Assembly: GCA_030636465.1 (NCBI GenBank)
Contig: DAOVWW010000085.1
Coordinates: 1 to 6,624 of the forward strand
From: Gammaproteobacteria bacterium
GTDB lineage: Bacteria; Pseudomonadota; Gammaproteobacteria; BMS3Bbin11
Direction of reading: 5' to 3'
DNA length: 6,624 bases
Position numbers and translations under genes: made by a program. Below are positions 1 through 5,683 of the stretch, one piece after another (position 1 is the stretch's first letter; every line of letters begins with the position of its first letter). The notes beneath the pieces are model-generated. The model did no database searches and was not told the origin of the DNA. It saw only the letters and a list, made by a program, of their open reading frames with translations.

Positions 1-2066
1 TCACCATCATATTCAACTTCTTCATTGCCTTTCAGTTCCACGACTTCGCCGTTGTCCAGGTCAAAGCGGTACAGAGTATTTTCCAGGTCCTCGTCCTTAA
101 CCAGCACCCCCTGAAAAGCCTCCGGATTGAAACGGAACGTAGTGCAGCCTTTCAGGCCTTTCTCATGGGCATACAGATAAATATCTTCAAAATCCTTGAA
201 CGGGAAGTCGGTTGGAACATTGGCCGTTTTTGAAATTGATGAATCTACCCACTTCTGAGCCGCGGCCTGTACATCGACATGCGCCTTCGGGGTAATGTCA
301 TCGGCTGCAATAAAATAGTCTGGCAGTTTATTTGCACCATCCTTAGCCACTGCGGAGGCATCGGCATTGATTAGTTCGCGATAGGCCAGCAATTCATAAG
401 AAAGTACGTCCACCTTTTCTTTGGTCTTTTTACCTTCACGAATTACATTTCTGCTGTACTGATGTGCAAAAGATGGTTCTATGCCGTTACTCGCATTATT
501 GCCCAATGACAGGCTGATCGTTCCTGTCGGTGCAATAGAGCTGTGATGGGTAAAACGTACACCACTCTCAGCAATACGGTCTGTCAGTGACTGATCAAAC
601 TGCTGCATGTAACGACTGTATTTCGCCAGTAAGACACGTCCTGTTACCTTGTCGCCGATGCTGAAACCATCTTTTTTCATCTCTGGTCTCAGATTCAGCA
701 TTTCGGCTGTCACATCGTAGTCTTCTGCCATGATGGGAGCCATGCCTTTTTCCTGGGCCAGTTCTATGCCGGTTTCCCAGCCTACCTCGGCCATTTCCCG
801 TGCAACACGCTCGGTAAACTCCAGGCATTCATCACTGCCATACCGCATGCGTAACATGGTGCTGCTGGAACCCAGCCCCAGGAAGCCCATGCCGTGACGA
901 CGTTTACTTAGTATTTCATTGCGCTGCTCTTCCAGTGGCAGACCATTTATTTCGACGACGTTGTCGAGCATACGGGTAAATACCGCAACCACTTCGCGAA
1001 AACGTGCCCAGTCAAAACTGGCTTCTTCAGTGAACGCATTGTCTACGAAACGCGTTAGATTGATTGACCCCAGCAGGCAGCTGCCATGCTGTGGCAATGG
1101 CTGCTCACCACAGGGATTGGTCGCACGAATATCTTCACAAAACCAGTTGTTGTTCATTTCGTTGATACGATCAATCAGAATAAAACCCGGCTCGGCGAAG
1201 TCATAGGTGGAGGTCATAATCATGTCCCACAGACGCCTTGCATGGATAGTCTCATAAATTCGGCAGGCCACCTGGTTCAGGTCATTGGTTGTATAACCTT
1301 TTGTGGTTGGCCAATGACGCCATACTATTCTAGTGTCCTTATCCTCAATTTCATGTTCAGAGGCCGGGAACAGCAGGTCCCAGTCACCGTCCTCCCTGAC
1401 TGCTTTTACAAAATCATCAGTGATTAAACAGGACAGGTTAAACTGGCGCAGCCGGCCATCTTCACGTTTTGCCCGTATAAATTCACGAATATCGGGATGA
1501 GAGATATCGAAAGTACCCATTTGTGCCCCACGGCGACCGCCGGCAGATGACACGGTAAAACACATGGCGTCGAAAATGTCCATGAATGACAATGGCCCGG
1601 AGGTGTACGCACCAGCACCACTGACAAACGCCCCTTTCGGGCGTAACGTAGAAAATTCATAACCGATGCCACAACCAGCTTTCAGTGTCAGGCCAGCCTT
1701 GTGCACTGAAGTCAGTATGCCATCCATAGAGTCCGGTACTAGACCGGCTACTGTACAGTTAATCGTACTGGTCGCAGGTTTATGCGCCTGGGCTCCTGCA
1801 TTAGAAATAATACGCCCTGCAGGTATTGCTCCATTTTCCAGGGCCCACAGAAATCGTTCAAAATATTTCTCACGCCCAGTTTCATCGGTTTCAACATCTG
1901 CAAGAGCGCGTGCAACGCGTTTAAAGGTCTCATGGATGTCTGCATCAACGGCATCACCATTCATGGTTTTAAGACGATATTTTTTATCCCATATATCCTG
2001 GGAGGCTGGCTGCAATGCAGGCTGGATATTGTTTTTGGGCTGGTTTTTCAAGTTAACGACGCTCAT
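1..2066 (-). CDS. nrdJ: Class II (adenosylcobalamin-dependent) ribonucleotide reductase NrdJ, C-terminally truncated by the window edge
   Basis: This gene encodes the enzyme that reduces ribonucleotides to deoxyribonucleotides in the cytoplasm, using a radical generated from adenosylcobalamin. About 688 codons are visible, running from the ATG at 2066 off the left edge without a stop. The catalytic pattern is complete. Cys104 (in NCTV) and Cys330 (in GSCLLGS) fit the redox pair. The NPCGE motif gives Asn317, Cys319 (thiyl radical) and Glu321. Cys319 and Cys330 are 11 residues apart, as I recall for Thermotoga NrdJ. GGRRG lies at 176-180, near the expected specificity loop, and the phosphate-binding PTGTIS motif at 513-518. 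There is no N-terminal ATP cone and no intein in the visible part. The start is supported by AAAAGGAG four bases upstream. The C-terminal cysteine pair that re-reduces the active site lies outside the window, so I cannot tell whether the gene is one piece or split into nrdJa/nrdJb as in Pseudomonas. Family assignment is very secure. Confidence 0.96.
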   Translation of the reverse strand, partial: MSVVNLKNQPKNNIQPALQPASQDIWDKKYRLKTMNGDAVDADIHETFKRVARALADVETDETGREKYFERFLWALENGAIPAGRIISNAGAQAHKPATSTINCTVAGLVPDSMDGILTSVHKAGLTLKAGCGIGYEFSTLRPKGAFVSGAGAYTSGPLSFMDIFDAMCFTVSSAGGRRGAQMGTFDISHPDIREFIRAKREDGRLRQFNLSCLITDDFVKAVREDGDWDLLFPASEHEIEDKDTRIVWRHWPTTKGYTTNDLNQVACRIYETIHARRLWDMIMTSTYDFAEPGFILIDRINEMNNNWFCEDIRATNPCGEQPLPQHGSCLLGSINLTRFVDNAFTEEASFDWARFREVVAVFTRMLDNVVEINGLPLEEQRNEILSKRRHGMGFLGLGSSSTMLRMRYGSDECLEFTERVAREMAEVGWETGIELAQEKGMAPIMAEDYDVTAEMLNLRPEMKKDGFSIGDKVTGRVLLAKYSRYMQQFDQSLTDRIAESGVRFTHHSSIAPTGTISLSLGNNASNGIEPSFAHQYSRNVIREGKKTKEKVDVLSYELLAYRELINADASAVAKDGANKLPDYFIAADDITPKAHVDVQAAAQKWVDSSISKTANVPTDFPFKDFEDIYLYAHEKGLKGCTTFRFNPEAFQGVLVKDEDLENTLYRFDLDNGEVVELKGNEEVEYDG

Positions 2067-2083
2067 GCTTCTCCTTTTTGGCG

Positions 2084-2100
2084 GGCCGGTGAAAACGGCC
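2084..2100 (-). promoter_or_regulatory. Small hairpin in the nrdJ leader, just upstream of the Shine-Dalgarno site
   Basis: The arms GGCCG and CGGCC form a perfect 5-bp, fully G+C stem around a 7-base loop. It sits five bases upstream of the nrdJ Shine-Dalgarno sequence AAAAGGAG (2071-2078). It could tune ribosome access or mRNA stability, but a stem this short can occur by chance. It is not followed by a U tract, so it is not a terminator. Confidence 0.3.
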
Positions 2101-2103
2101 ATA

Positions 2104-2119
2104 CAACCATATATTGTTA
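2104..2119 (-). promoter_or_regulatory. Putative NrdR box, gene-proximal
   Basis: The 16-mer contains the core CCATATATTG, which matches 9 of 10 positions of the NrdR core CwAtATaTwG. The outer flanks match less well, giving about 11 of 16 overall. NrdR is the ATP/dATP-sensing repressor of bacterial ribonucleotide reductase operons and binds paired boxes. The partner box lies 31 bp away centre to centre, close to three helical turns, which is the usual spacing for NrdR pairs and makes this weaker copy credible. Confidence 0.7.
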
Positions 2120-2134
2120 TATTTTATATTTTTA

Positions 2135-2150
2135 CCACTACATATTGTGG
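2135..2150 (-). promoter_or_regulatory. Putative NrdR box, promoter-proximal
   Basis: The 16-mer CCACTACATATTGTGG matches the consensus acaCwAtATaTwGtgt at 13 of 16 positions, and its CCAC/GTGG ends form a dyad. It is the better of two boxes upstream of nrdJ. It would overlap the start site predicted from the candidate promoter at 2156-2184, a sensible place for a repressor. Regulation by NrdR is inferred; the nrdR gene is not in this window. Confidence 0.75.
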
Positions 2151-2155
2151 TTGTG

Positions 2156-2184
2156 AGATTAACTCTACAAACCGGATTCGTCAA
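2156..2184 (-). promoter_or_regulatory. Candidate sigma-70 promoter for nrdJ
   Basis: On the minus strand TTGACG (2184-2179) matches the -35 consensus at five of six positions. It is followed after 17 bp by TAATCT (2161-2156), a weak -10. The predicted start near 2149 falls inside the upstream NrdR box. The surrounding DNA is AT-rich and holds other possible -10 elements, such as TATAAA between the two boxes, so the exact promoter is uncertain. Confidence 0.35.
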
Positions 2185-2227
2185 CAGCTTTATTTAAAAT
2201 CCCTGAATAAATTTTATTTAAAATAAA

Positions 2228-2256
2228 TTGCCCACCGCTATAGACTAAGAGACAAT
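2228..2256 (+). promoter_or_regulatory. Candidate promoter for the lipoprotein hydrolase gene
   Basis: TTGCCC (2228-2233) and GACAAT (2251-2256) are separated by 17 bp, and each matches the sigma-70 consensus at four of six positions. The AT-rich DNA upstream could act as an UP element; it contains the 12-mer TTTATTTAAAAT twice, at 2189-2200 and 2213-2224. The predicted start near 2263 falls inside the palindrome at 2259-2270, leaving a leader of about 50 bases. The evidence is position and partial consensus only. Confidence 0.3.
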
Positions 2257-2258
2257 AC

Positions 2259-2270
2259 GTTCTATAGAAC
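2259..2270. promoter_or_regulatory. Perfect 12-bp palindrome, possible operator
   Basis: GTTCTATAGAAC is its own reverse complement over all 12 bases. It lies in the divergent intergenic region, about 42 bases before the start codon of the downstream lipoprotein gene and over that gene's predicted transcription start. A dimeric repressor could bind here, but no regulator gene is in view and the family is unknown. Confidence 0.35.
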
Positions 2271-2311
2271 TTCCATAGCAACACACCAAACCCTCTCAGA
2301 CCTCAATAAAA

Positions 2312-3655
2312 ATGACTTTCTCTCAACAAAGTATTCAAACCAGCCTGGTGTTACTAACATTACTCATACTCGTTGGTTGCCAGTCAACAGTACATTTAAT
2401 GCCGACCCCGGTCGTCATGCAGTCTGGTAAACACGACCCTTTTGCTACCACACCAGAAAGTGATAGAAGTAGTGAAATAATCATTGGCTACGCCACTAAC
2501 CGCCTGCCTGTCGGAGCAAAAAAGAGTCGATTTTACACTCGCGACTTTGATCAGGACATACGTATGGGTCTTGCCCGGGTAAGAATTGGGGCTGGCGGTC
2601 AGAGCTGGGAAGAAATTCGTCAGTTATCGATAGAAGGTATAGAAAAAAATGAGTCGCTGCTGAGCGTGCAGAATATTACGGAGGAAGGAGAACTTAAAGA
2701 GAGTGATTCACTGCAAACCCTGCCCCCTGAACTGCAGGATCTATTCTCACGTTTCAACAAGGCCATTGAAAACAGCCCCACCGGTGATATCACTATCTAC
2801 GTCCACGGTGCCAACAACAATTTCTATCGCACCGCCTCTCAGGCGGCCCAGTACCGGCACTTTACCGGCCGCCAGGCCATAGTTGTACTTTACTCCTGGC
2901 CATCAGCAGAGAGCATCCTGCGCTACGGCACAGATATCCGTCATATCATTCAAACTGTTCCTACATTCGTACGTTTCGTGAAGTTACTGGCTAAACATAC
3001 CACGGCAAAAAAGATCAACATTCTCGCTTACAGTGCAGGAGCCACCCTGACCACTAAATCTCTGGCTGTACTCGGGCGTGATACCTCTCAATCTGATCGT
3101 AAGACCTATAAACAGTCGCTGCGGCTAGGCTCAATCTATTTTGCCGCTCCCGATACTGATTTTGATGAGTTCGTTGATGAATACCGTAGTTATCAGGACA
3201 TCGTTGATAACGTAACCATAACCATAAACAGGTACGATAGCGTACTAGGCATTGCTATGGCTGAGCACCGTTCGCAGAATGAAAACTTGTTAAACATGAG
3301 CACTCAGCAAAGAAGTGGAAAATCTCGGCTGGGTAAACCAGACGTTGATGACCTTACTAAAGAGCAGGCAAGCTGGATTCTTGAACAGACAAATGGGCCT
3401 AATTTTACAGTCATCGATATCGACCCGCAGCGCATACCCTTCACGGCCAAGGGTTCACATGATTACTGGTACCAGAGCCCCTGGGTCAGTACCGACGCAT
3501 TACTGGATTTAAACTTTCATGCTTTACCGGAAGATCGTGGTCTGGCCAGTAGAAAAGGCAAGTTTGGGGCGAGGATATGGTACTTCCCGGCTGATTACGA
3601 AACACGAGTAGATGAAGCCTTAGACAAGCTTTCAGAGAAGTTTCAGCAACACTAA
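2312..3655 (+). CDS. Outer-membrane lipoprotein with alpha/beta-hydrolase domain (DUF900/COG4782-like)
   Basis: This 447-residue protein is a predicted secreted lipoprotein and hydrolase of unknown substrate. The N-terminus has a hydrophobic stretch (12-21) and the lipobox L20-V-G-C23. Residue 24 is Gln rather than Asp, which favours outer-membrane sorting. The n-region lacks any Lys or Arg, which is odd for a signal peptide. The motif GYATNR near residue 60 is typical of DUF900 proteins. The fold's landmarks follow: the oxyanion strand VHGANNN (His165-Gly166), a nucleophile elbow AYSAGA with Ser241, APDTDFDEF at 279-287 (Asp281 or Asp283 as acid candidates), and KGSHDYW with His383 as the likely catalytic His. 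The elbow has Ala in place of the first Gly of GxSxG. No clear Shine-Dalgarno site precedes the ATG at 2312, but later Met codons would lose the lipobox. The stop codon interlocks with that of the convergent downstream gene. Family confidence is good; substrate is unknown. Confidence 0.88.
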   Translation: MTFSQQSIQTSLVLLTLLILVGCQSTVHLMPTPVVMQSGKHDPFATTPESDRSSEIIIGYATNRLPVGAKKSRFYTRDFDQDIRMGLARVRIGAGGQSWEEIRQLSIEGIEKNESLLSVQNITEEGELKESDSLQTLPPELQDLFSRFNKAIENSPTGDITIYVHGANNNFYRTASQAAQYRHFTGRQAIVVLYSWPSAESILRYGTDIRHIIQTVPTFVRFVKLLAKHTTAKKINILAYSAGATLTTKSLAVLGRDTSQSDRKTYKQSLRLGSIYFAAPDTDFDEFVDEYRSYQDIVDNVTITINRYDSVLGIAMAEHRSQNENLLNMSTQQRSGKSRLGKPDVDDLTKEQASWILEQTNGPNFTVIDIDPQRIPFTAKGSHDYWYQSPWVSTDALLDLNFHALPEDRGLASRKGKFGARIWYFPADYETRVDEALDKLSEKFQQH

Positions 3656-4437
3656 AAGCCCACAACAGGTAATTGAGCCCATCCCGGGTGGTTAAAACTA
3701 CCATATTTTAGAAAGTATAGTGTTTGCTGAATTACCTCATCCTGCTTCATTATACTGATGTGTGTGTACGGCAGAACGATAAAATCACTCATGCCTTCCA
3801 CCTTCGCATGGTCCACTGATACCTTGCCATCATCTTCTCCTGGTATGATTTCAGCCAGCCAGTTATCCAGCGGACTGTGTTCATTACCGGCAACCACACC
3901 TGTTGAATAGTCCACCGCTCCCAGCAGGCTGGGTATACCATCTTTACCAGTCCCCAGTTGTTGGCCTGCAGGTCCAGTCACCCATTTATACCAGTGCTCC
4001 TGACGAAACTGATCCGTCACTAACGAGCCTCGATTAGGCGGAGCAAGCTGAACCAGATGGCCTAGCTGTGACAATTTATTTTTTGCCAGGTAGTAACGGG
4101 CAAGTATCCCCCCCATCGAATGGGTCACTAAATGTATAGTTTTCGCATTTTTTGACTGACAAACATTTAGCCCTTCGTCCATTGCCAAATCGGTCAGATC
4201 CTGAATCTTCATTGAACGGGAGGGGTAATCGACATTCGCTGTGCTGTAACCTGCATCGTTCAGAGCCAGTTCCATCTTATCCATGGAATGGCTGGTACGT
4301 GCCAGGCCATGTAAAAGTATTACGCACTGACCTTTATCTGTAACAGAAGTGCCTGCTACATTTTCATTAGAAACGGCCGACGTGCTGAAAAACATTATCG
4401 CCGACAACAGAAAAATAGAGGCAAAAGGCTTACTCAT
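3652..4437 (-). CDS. Exported alpha/beta-hydrolase, lipase/PGAP1-like
   Basis: From the ATG at 4437 this is a 261-residue protein starting MSKPFASIFLLSAIMFFSTSAVS, a classic Sec signal peptide with cleavage near residue 22, so it is probably periplasmic or secreted. The mature part shows a complete lipase-type catalytic set: LLHGLAR (His43-Gly44, oxyanion region), THSMGG with nucleophile Ser107, the DGKVSV motif with acid Asp203, and YTHISI with His226. APPNRGS follows the nucleophile region, as in COG1075-type lipases and acyl hydrolases. The frame stays open upstream to 4563. An ATG at 4479 begins four bases after the stop of the preceding small gene and could be translationally coupled. 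I prefer 4437 because it gives the better signal peptide, although neither start has a strong Shine-Dalgarno site. Starting at 4563 would overlap the small gene by about 80 bases. The likely activity is ester or lipid hydrolysis; the substrate is unknown. Confidence 0.87.
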   Translation of the reverse strand: MSKPFASIFLLSAIMFFSTSAVSNENVAGTSVTDKGQCVILLHGLARTSHSMDKMELALNDAGYSTANVDYPSRSMKIQDLTDLAMDEGLNVCQSKNAKTIHLVTHSMGGILARYYLAKNKLSQLGHLVQLAPPNRGSLVTDQFRQEHWYKWVTGPAGQQLGTGKDGIPSLLGAVDYSTGVVAGNEHSPLDNWLAEIIPGEDDGKVSVDHAKVEGMSDFIVLPYTHISIMKQDEVIQQTLYFLKYGSFNHPGWAQLPVVGF

Positions 4438-4483
4438 ACGTATGGCAAAAAATAGTGAAGTAAGAACTGTAAAATACATATTA

Positions 4484-4666
4484 TTAAGCACTGACCGCGG
4501 CCAGCTCCTCAAGACAGGCTTCTGTTTCAGCCAGTGCTTCTCGCATTTCTGGCAATACATCATCCGGGTTTTTCATCTCCAGCTCGCTTATTAAACGACT
4601 CCAAAAAGTTGCCAGCTCCACAAGATCCTTTTTTCCATAATCTTTTATTTCGTTTTTACTCATCAC
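4484..4666 (-). CDS. Small hypothetical protein, 59-60 residues, upstream of the lipase-like gene
   Basis: I do not recognise this gene. It can start at a GTG (4666) or the adjacent ATG (4663); a weak GAGA eight bases before the ATG makes the ATG likelier. The product is cytoplasmic in character, with no signal peptide, a basic start (SKNEIKDYGKKD) and a long acidic, leucine- and alanine-rich second half (PDDVLPEMREALAETEACLEELAAVSA) expected to be helical and perhaps coiled-coil. It ends 46 bases before the preferred start of the exported hydrolase and on the same strand, so the two probably share a transcript. It is not an obvious exonuclease VII small subunit, antitoxin or ribosomal protein. 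The evidence for being real is codon-like composition, position, a candidate promoter and a plausible ribosome site. Confidence 0.6.
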   Translation of the reverse strand: MMSKNEIKDYGKKDLVELATFWSRLISELEMKNPDDVLPEMREALAETEACLEELAAVSA

Positions 4667-4711
4667 CCAGTCTCATATTGATTTTCAACACAGGCATATT
4701 AGCTAAGCCAG

Positions 4712-4739
4712 ACTATAAATGATTGACACACTGCGCCAA
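4712..4739 (-). promoter_or_regulatory. Candidate promoter for the small gene and lipase-like gene
   Basis: On the minus strand TTGGCG (4739-4734, four of six matches) precedes TATAGT (4717-4712, five of six) by 16 bp. Transcription would start near 4705, about 42 bases ahead of the ATG at 4663. No other good pair lies closer to the gene. Confidence 0.38.
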
Positions 4740-4750
4740 CTCTTTGACAC
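4723..4750. repeat. Direct repeat TTGACAC, two copies 21 bp apart
   Basis: TTGACAC occurs at 4723-4729 and 4744-4750, start-to-start spacing 21 bp, or two helical turns. TTGACA is the perfect sigma-70 -35 hexamer, but neither copy has a convincing -10 at 16-18 bp on the plus strand. They may instead be paired protein-binding sites in this divergent regulatory region. It may also be chance. Confidence 0.3.
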
Positions 4751-4770
4751 CAGGGTAACGGCACACGAAT

Positions 4771-4781
4771 GAACCTGGTTC
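4771..4781. promoter_or_regulatory. Short inverted repeat in the divergent intergenic region, possible operator
   Basis: GAACC-T-GGTTC is an 11-base dyad with perfect 5-base arms. It lies between the two divergent genes, 108 bases upstream of the small minus-strand gene and 114 bases upstream of the plus-strand TTG start. Too short to be compelling on its own. Confidence 0.22.
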
Positions 4782-4849
4782 CTGTACGATAATATTCTAC
4801 TAGTCAGTTAGCTTTACAGGTTTATACAACATTTATTCGCACTGCACGC

Positions 4850-4855
4850 TATAAT
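4850..4855 (+). promoter_or_regulatory. Consensus -10 element upstream of the DUF4279-type gene
   Basis: A perfect TATAAT lies 40 bases before the TTG start codon at 4895. The -35 region about 17 bp upstream (CAACAT) is poor, so the promoter may be weak or need an activator. The predicted start is near 4862, giving a short leader of about 33 bases that contains the ribosome site GAGGA. Confidence 0.4.
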
Positions 4856-4894
4856 CTTATCTCATATATATTTGTTATTTACGAGGAATGCATC

Positions 4895-5326
4895 TTGGCA
4901 GAAAATAAAGGACGGGCTTACTTCTCTCTTTCGGGATATCACTTCAACCCGGATGACATAACACGTCTGCTTGGAGTAGAACCCACATCAGTCAATAATG
5001 CGGGCTCAAGAAGTGGCATGGATAAGCCCGTAATCAGTTCGTGGGAGATATCGACAAGTACTGTCACAACAGAAGATGGCACTGAAGAAGTTGATCTTTA
5101 TAAACTAACTGAAATCATCCTTAAACAACTCGAACCGATCAAGGAAAAGATTATTGAGGTGTGTAAAAGCCACAATTTATCTCCCAGAATGGGCGTGGTG
5201 TTGACCTTATCTGTAGATAAGGGTGATAGCTGTCCAGATGTCGGTTTTGGTGGCAGATTGGTGAAGTTTCTAGCCGACATTGGTGCTTTTATTGATGTTG
5301 ATTACCAGCTTTCTGATCGTATTTAA
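4895..5326 (+). CDS. DUF4279 domain-containing protein, TTG start
   Basis: The 143-residue product has no signal peptide and no membrane segment, so it is probably cytoplasmic. The sequence fits the DUF4279 pattern as I know it: a first strand then FNPDDITRLLGVEPT near residues 17-31, SWEIST around 49-54, a central helix (LYKLTEIILKQLEPIKEKI) at 68-86, and a final VKFLADIGAFIDVDYQL segment. I know of no established biochemical function for that family. The start is TTG, placed eight bases after GAGG (4883-4886). An ATG at 4888 is out of frame, too close to the ribosome site, and stops after six codons. The gene stands alone on its strand with its own -10 element upstream and a strong terminator 40 bases downstream, so it is likely monocistronic. 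Family call is moderately secure, based on remembered motif pattern rather than a search. Confidence 0.8.
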   Translation: MAENKGRAYFSLSGYHFNPDDITRLLGVEPTSVNNAGSRSGMDKPVISSWEISTSTVTTEDGTEEVDLYKLTEIILKQLEPIKEKIIEVCKSHNLSPRMGVVLTLSVDKGDSCPDVGFGGRLVKFLADIGAFIDVDYQLSDRI

Positions 5327-5365
5327 ACTTAAAATATCTATTCCAATTTCTTCACACTTCAAATA

Positions 5366-5392
5366 AAAAGCACGCTATAAAAGCGTGCTTTT
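5366..5392. terminator. Strong bidirectional intrinsic terminator
   Basis: AAAAGCACGCT and AGCGTGCTTTT form a perfect 11-bp stem around a 5-base ATAAA loop. Read on the plus strand it ends in TTTT after the DUF4279-type gene. On the minus strand it ends in TTTTTATTT after the 55-residue gene. It therefore closes two converging transcripts. Confidence 0.9.
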
Positions 5393-5448
5393 CAAAAACT
5401 AAATTCTTAATTAGTCGCGCCGCGTAAACTTATATGTTCACACGACTG

Positions 5449-5465
5449 AACGGCTTATGGCCGTT
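5449..5465. other. Hairpin spanning the stop codon of the 55-residue gene
   Basis: AACGGC and GCCGTT form a perfect 6-bp stem with a 5-base loop that contains the TAA stop (5457-5455) of the minus-strand small gene. There is no proper U tract on either side, so it does not look like a terminator. It could protect the mRNA 3' end or be chance. The stretch from 5393 to 5448 has only weak further dyads. Confidence 0.3.
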
Positions 5466-5622
5466 TTGGAGTGCTATATTTCACTTCTTTCTGGAATGGC
5501 TCCCAGGTAGTGATATAGCCAACATGAAACGCTCCTTCTACAATCTCTTTCTGAGTCGTTGTCAGAAACTCTGATTTACCTTCAGGAACTGAAGGTCTGG
5601 TTTTAGGGCCGGCTCCGCTCAT
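5455..5622 (-). CDS. Small protein of unknown function, 55 residues
   Basis: I do not recognise this protein. The ATG at 5622 follows AGGAGA at an ideal distance of six bases, one of the best ribosome sites in the window. The frame is open upstream to a GTG at 5667, but that would put the ribosome site inside the gene. The product starts MSGAGPKTRPSVPEGKSEF and continues with TTTQKEIVEGAFHVGYI, TTWEPFQKEVKY and a basic tail STPKRP. It has no cysteine, no signal peptide and no membrane segment. It looks like a soluble small protein with a disordered, Pro/Lys-rich start and end around a short helical core. Its leader (5623-5804) is AT-rich, with a TATAAT at 5748-5743, an 8-base tandem repeat and a hairpin. 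A terminator follows. It lies on the same strand as the upstream TPR gene, 182 bases behind its stop, so it may be its own transcript or co-transcribed. Confidence 0.65.
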   Translation of the reverse strand: MSGAGPKTRPSVPEGKSEFLTTTQKEIVEGAFHVGYITTWEPFQKEVKYSTPKRP

Positions 5623-5640
5623 TTTAATTCTCCTATTAAC

Positions 5641-5656
5641 TAAAATTCTAAAATTC
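5641..5656. repeat. Perfect 8-bp tandem duplication in the small-gene leader
   Basis: TAAAATTC is repeated twice without interruption, ending 19 bases upstream of the 55-residue gene's ATG. It is AT-rich and may be slippage-prone, but two copies are too few to call a phase-variable repeat. Confidence 0.35.
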
Positions 5657-5665
5657 ATAATAGCC

Positions 5666-5683
5666 ACTGCAAAATATTGCAGT
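5666..5683. promoter_or_regulatory. Inverted repeat in the leader of the 55-residue gene
   Basis: ACTGCAA and TTGCAGT form a perfect 7-bp stem with a 4-base loop (AATA). It lies 43 bases upstream of the ATG at 5622, downstream of the TATAAT at 5748-5743. It may be an operator or an mRNA hairpin. It lacks the U tract of a terminator. Confidence 0.4.

Noticed and set aside
2067..2200. Possible cobalamin riboswitch ahead of a B12-dependent enzyme
   Set aside because: The leader is only about 80 bases, AT-rich and without a recognisable B12 box or the required multi-helix fold. NrdR boxes explain the region better.
1666..2226. A 186-codon plus-strand open frame opposite the nrdJ start and control region
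   Set aside because: It lies antisense to a clearly conserved reductase, crosses the NrdR boxes, and its translation resembles no protein family. The other plus-strand frames at 919-1427 and 1782-2156 and the minus-strand frames at 595-828, 1424-1672 and 1748-1960 are likewise shadows of nrdJ.
4438..4563. Longer N-terminus for the lipase-like protein, starting at 4563
   Set aside because: It would add 42 residues ahead of a good signal peptide and overlap the small upstream gene in another frame by about 80 bases.
4484..4666. Exonuclease VII small subunit (XseB) for the 60-residue protein
   Set aside because: Size is similar, but the expected XseB pattern of leucines and glycine around a central helix pair is not seen, and the neighbours are unrelated.
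5393..5454. Possible small RNA between the terminator and the 55-residue gene
   Set aside because: There are only short dyads (for example GTTCA/TGAAC at 5436-5451), with no promoter and little space, so a separate RNA gene is not supported.
5623..5667. Longer 70-residue version of the small protein, starting with GTG at 5667
   Set aside because: The ideal AGGAGA ribosome site lies inside this extension and points to the ATG at 5622. The added residues come from an AT-rich tandem repeat.
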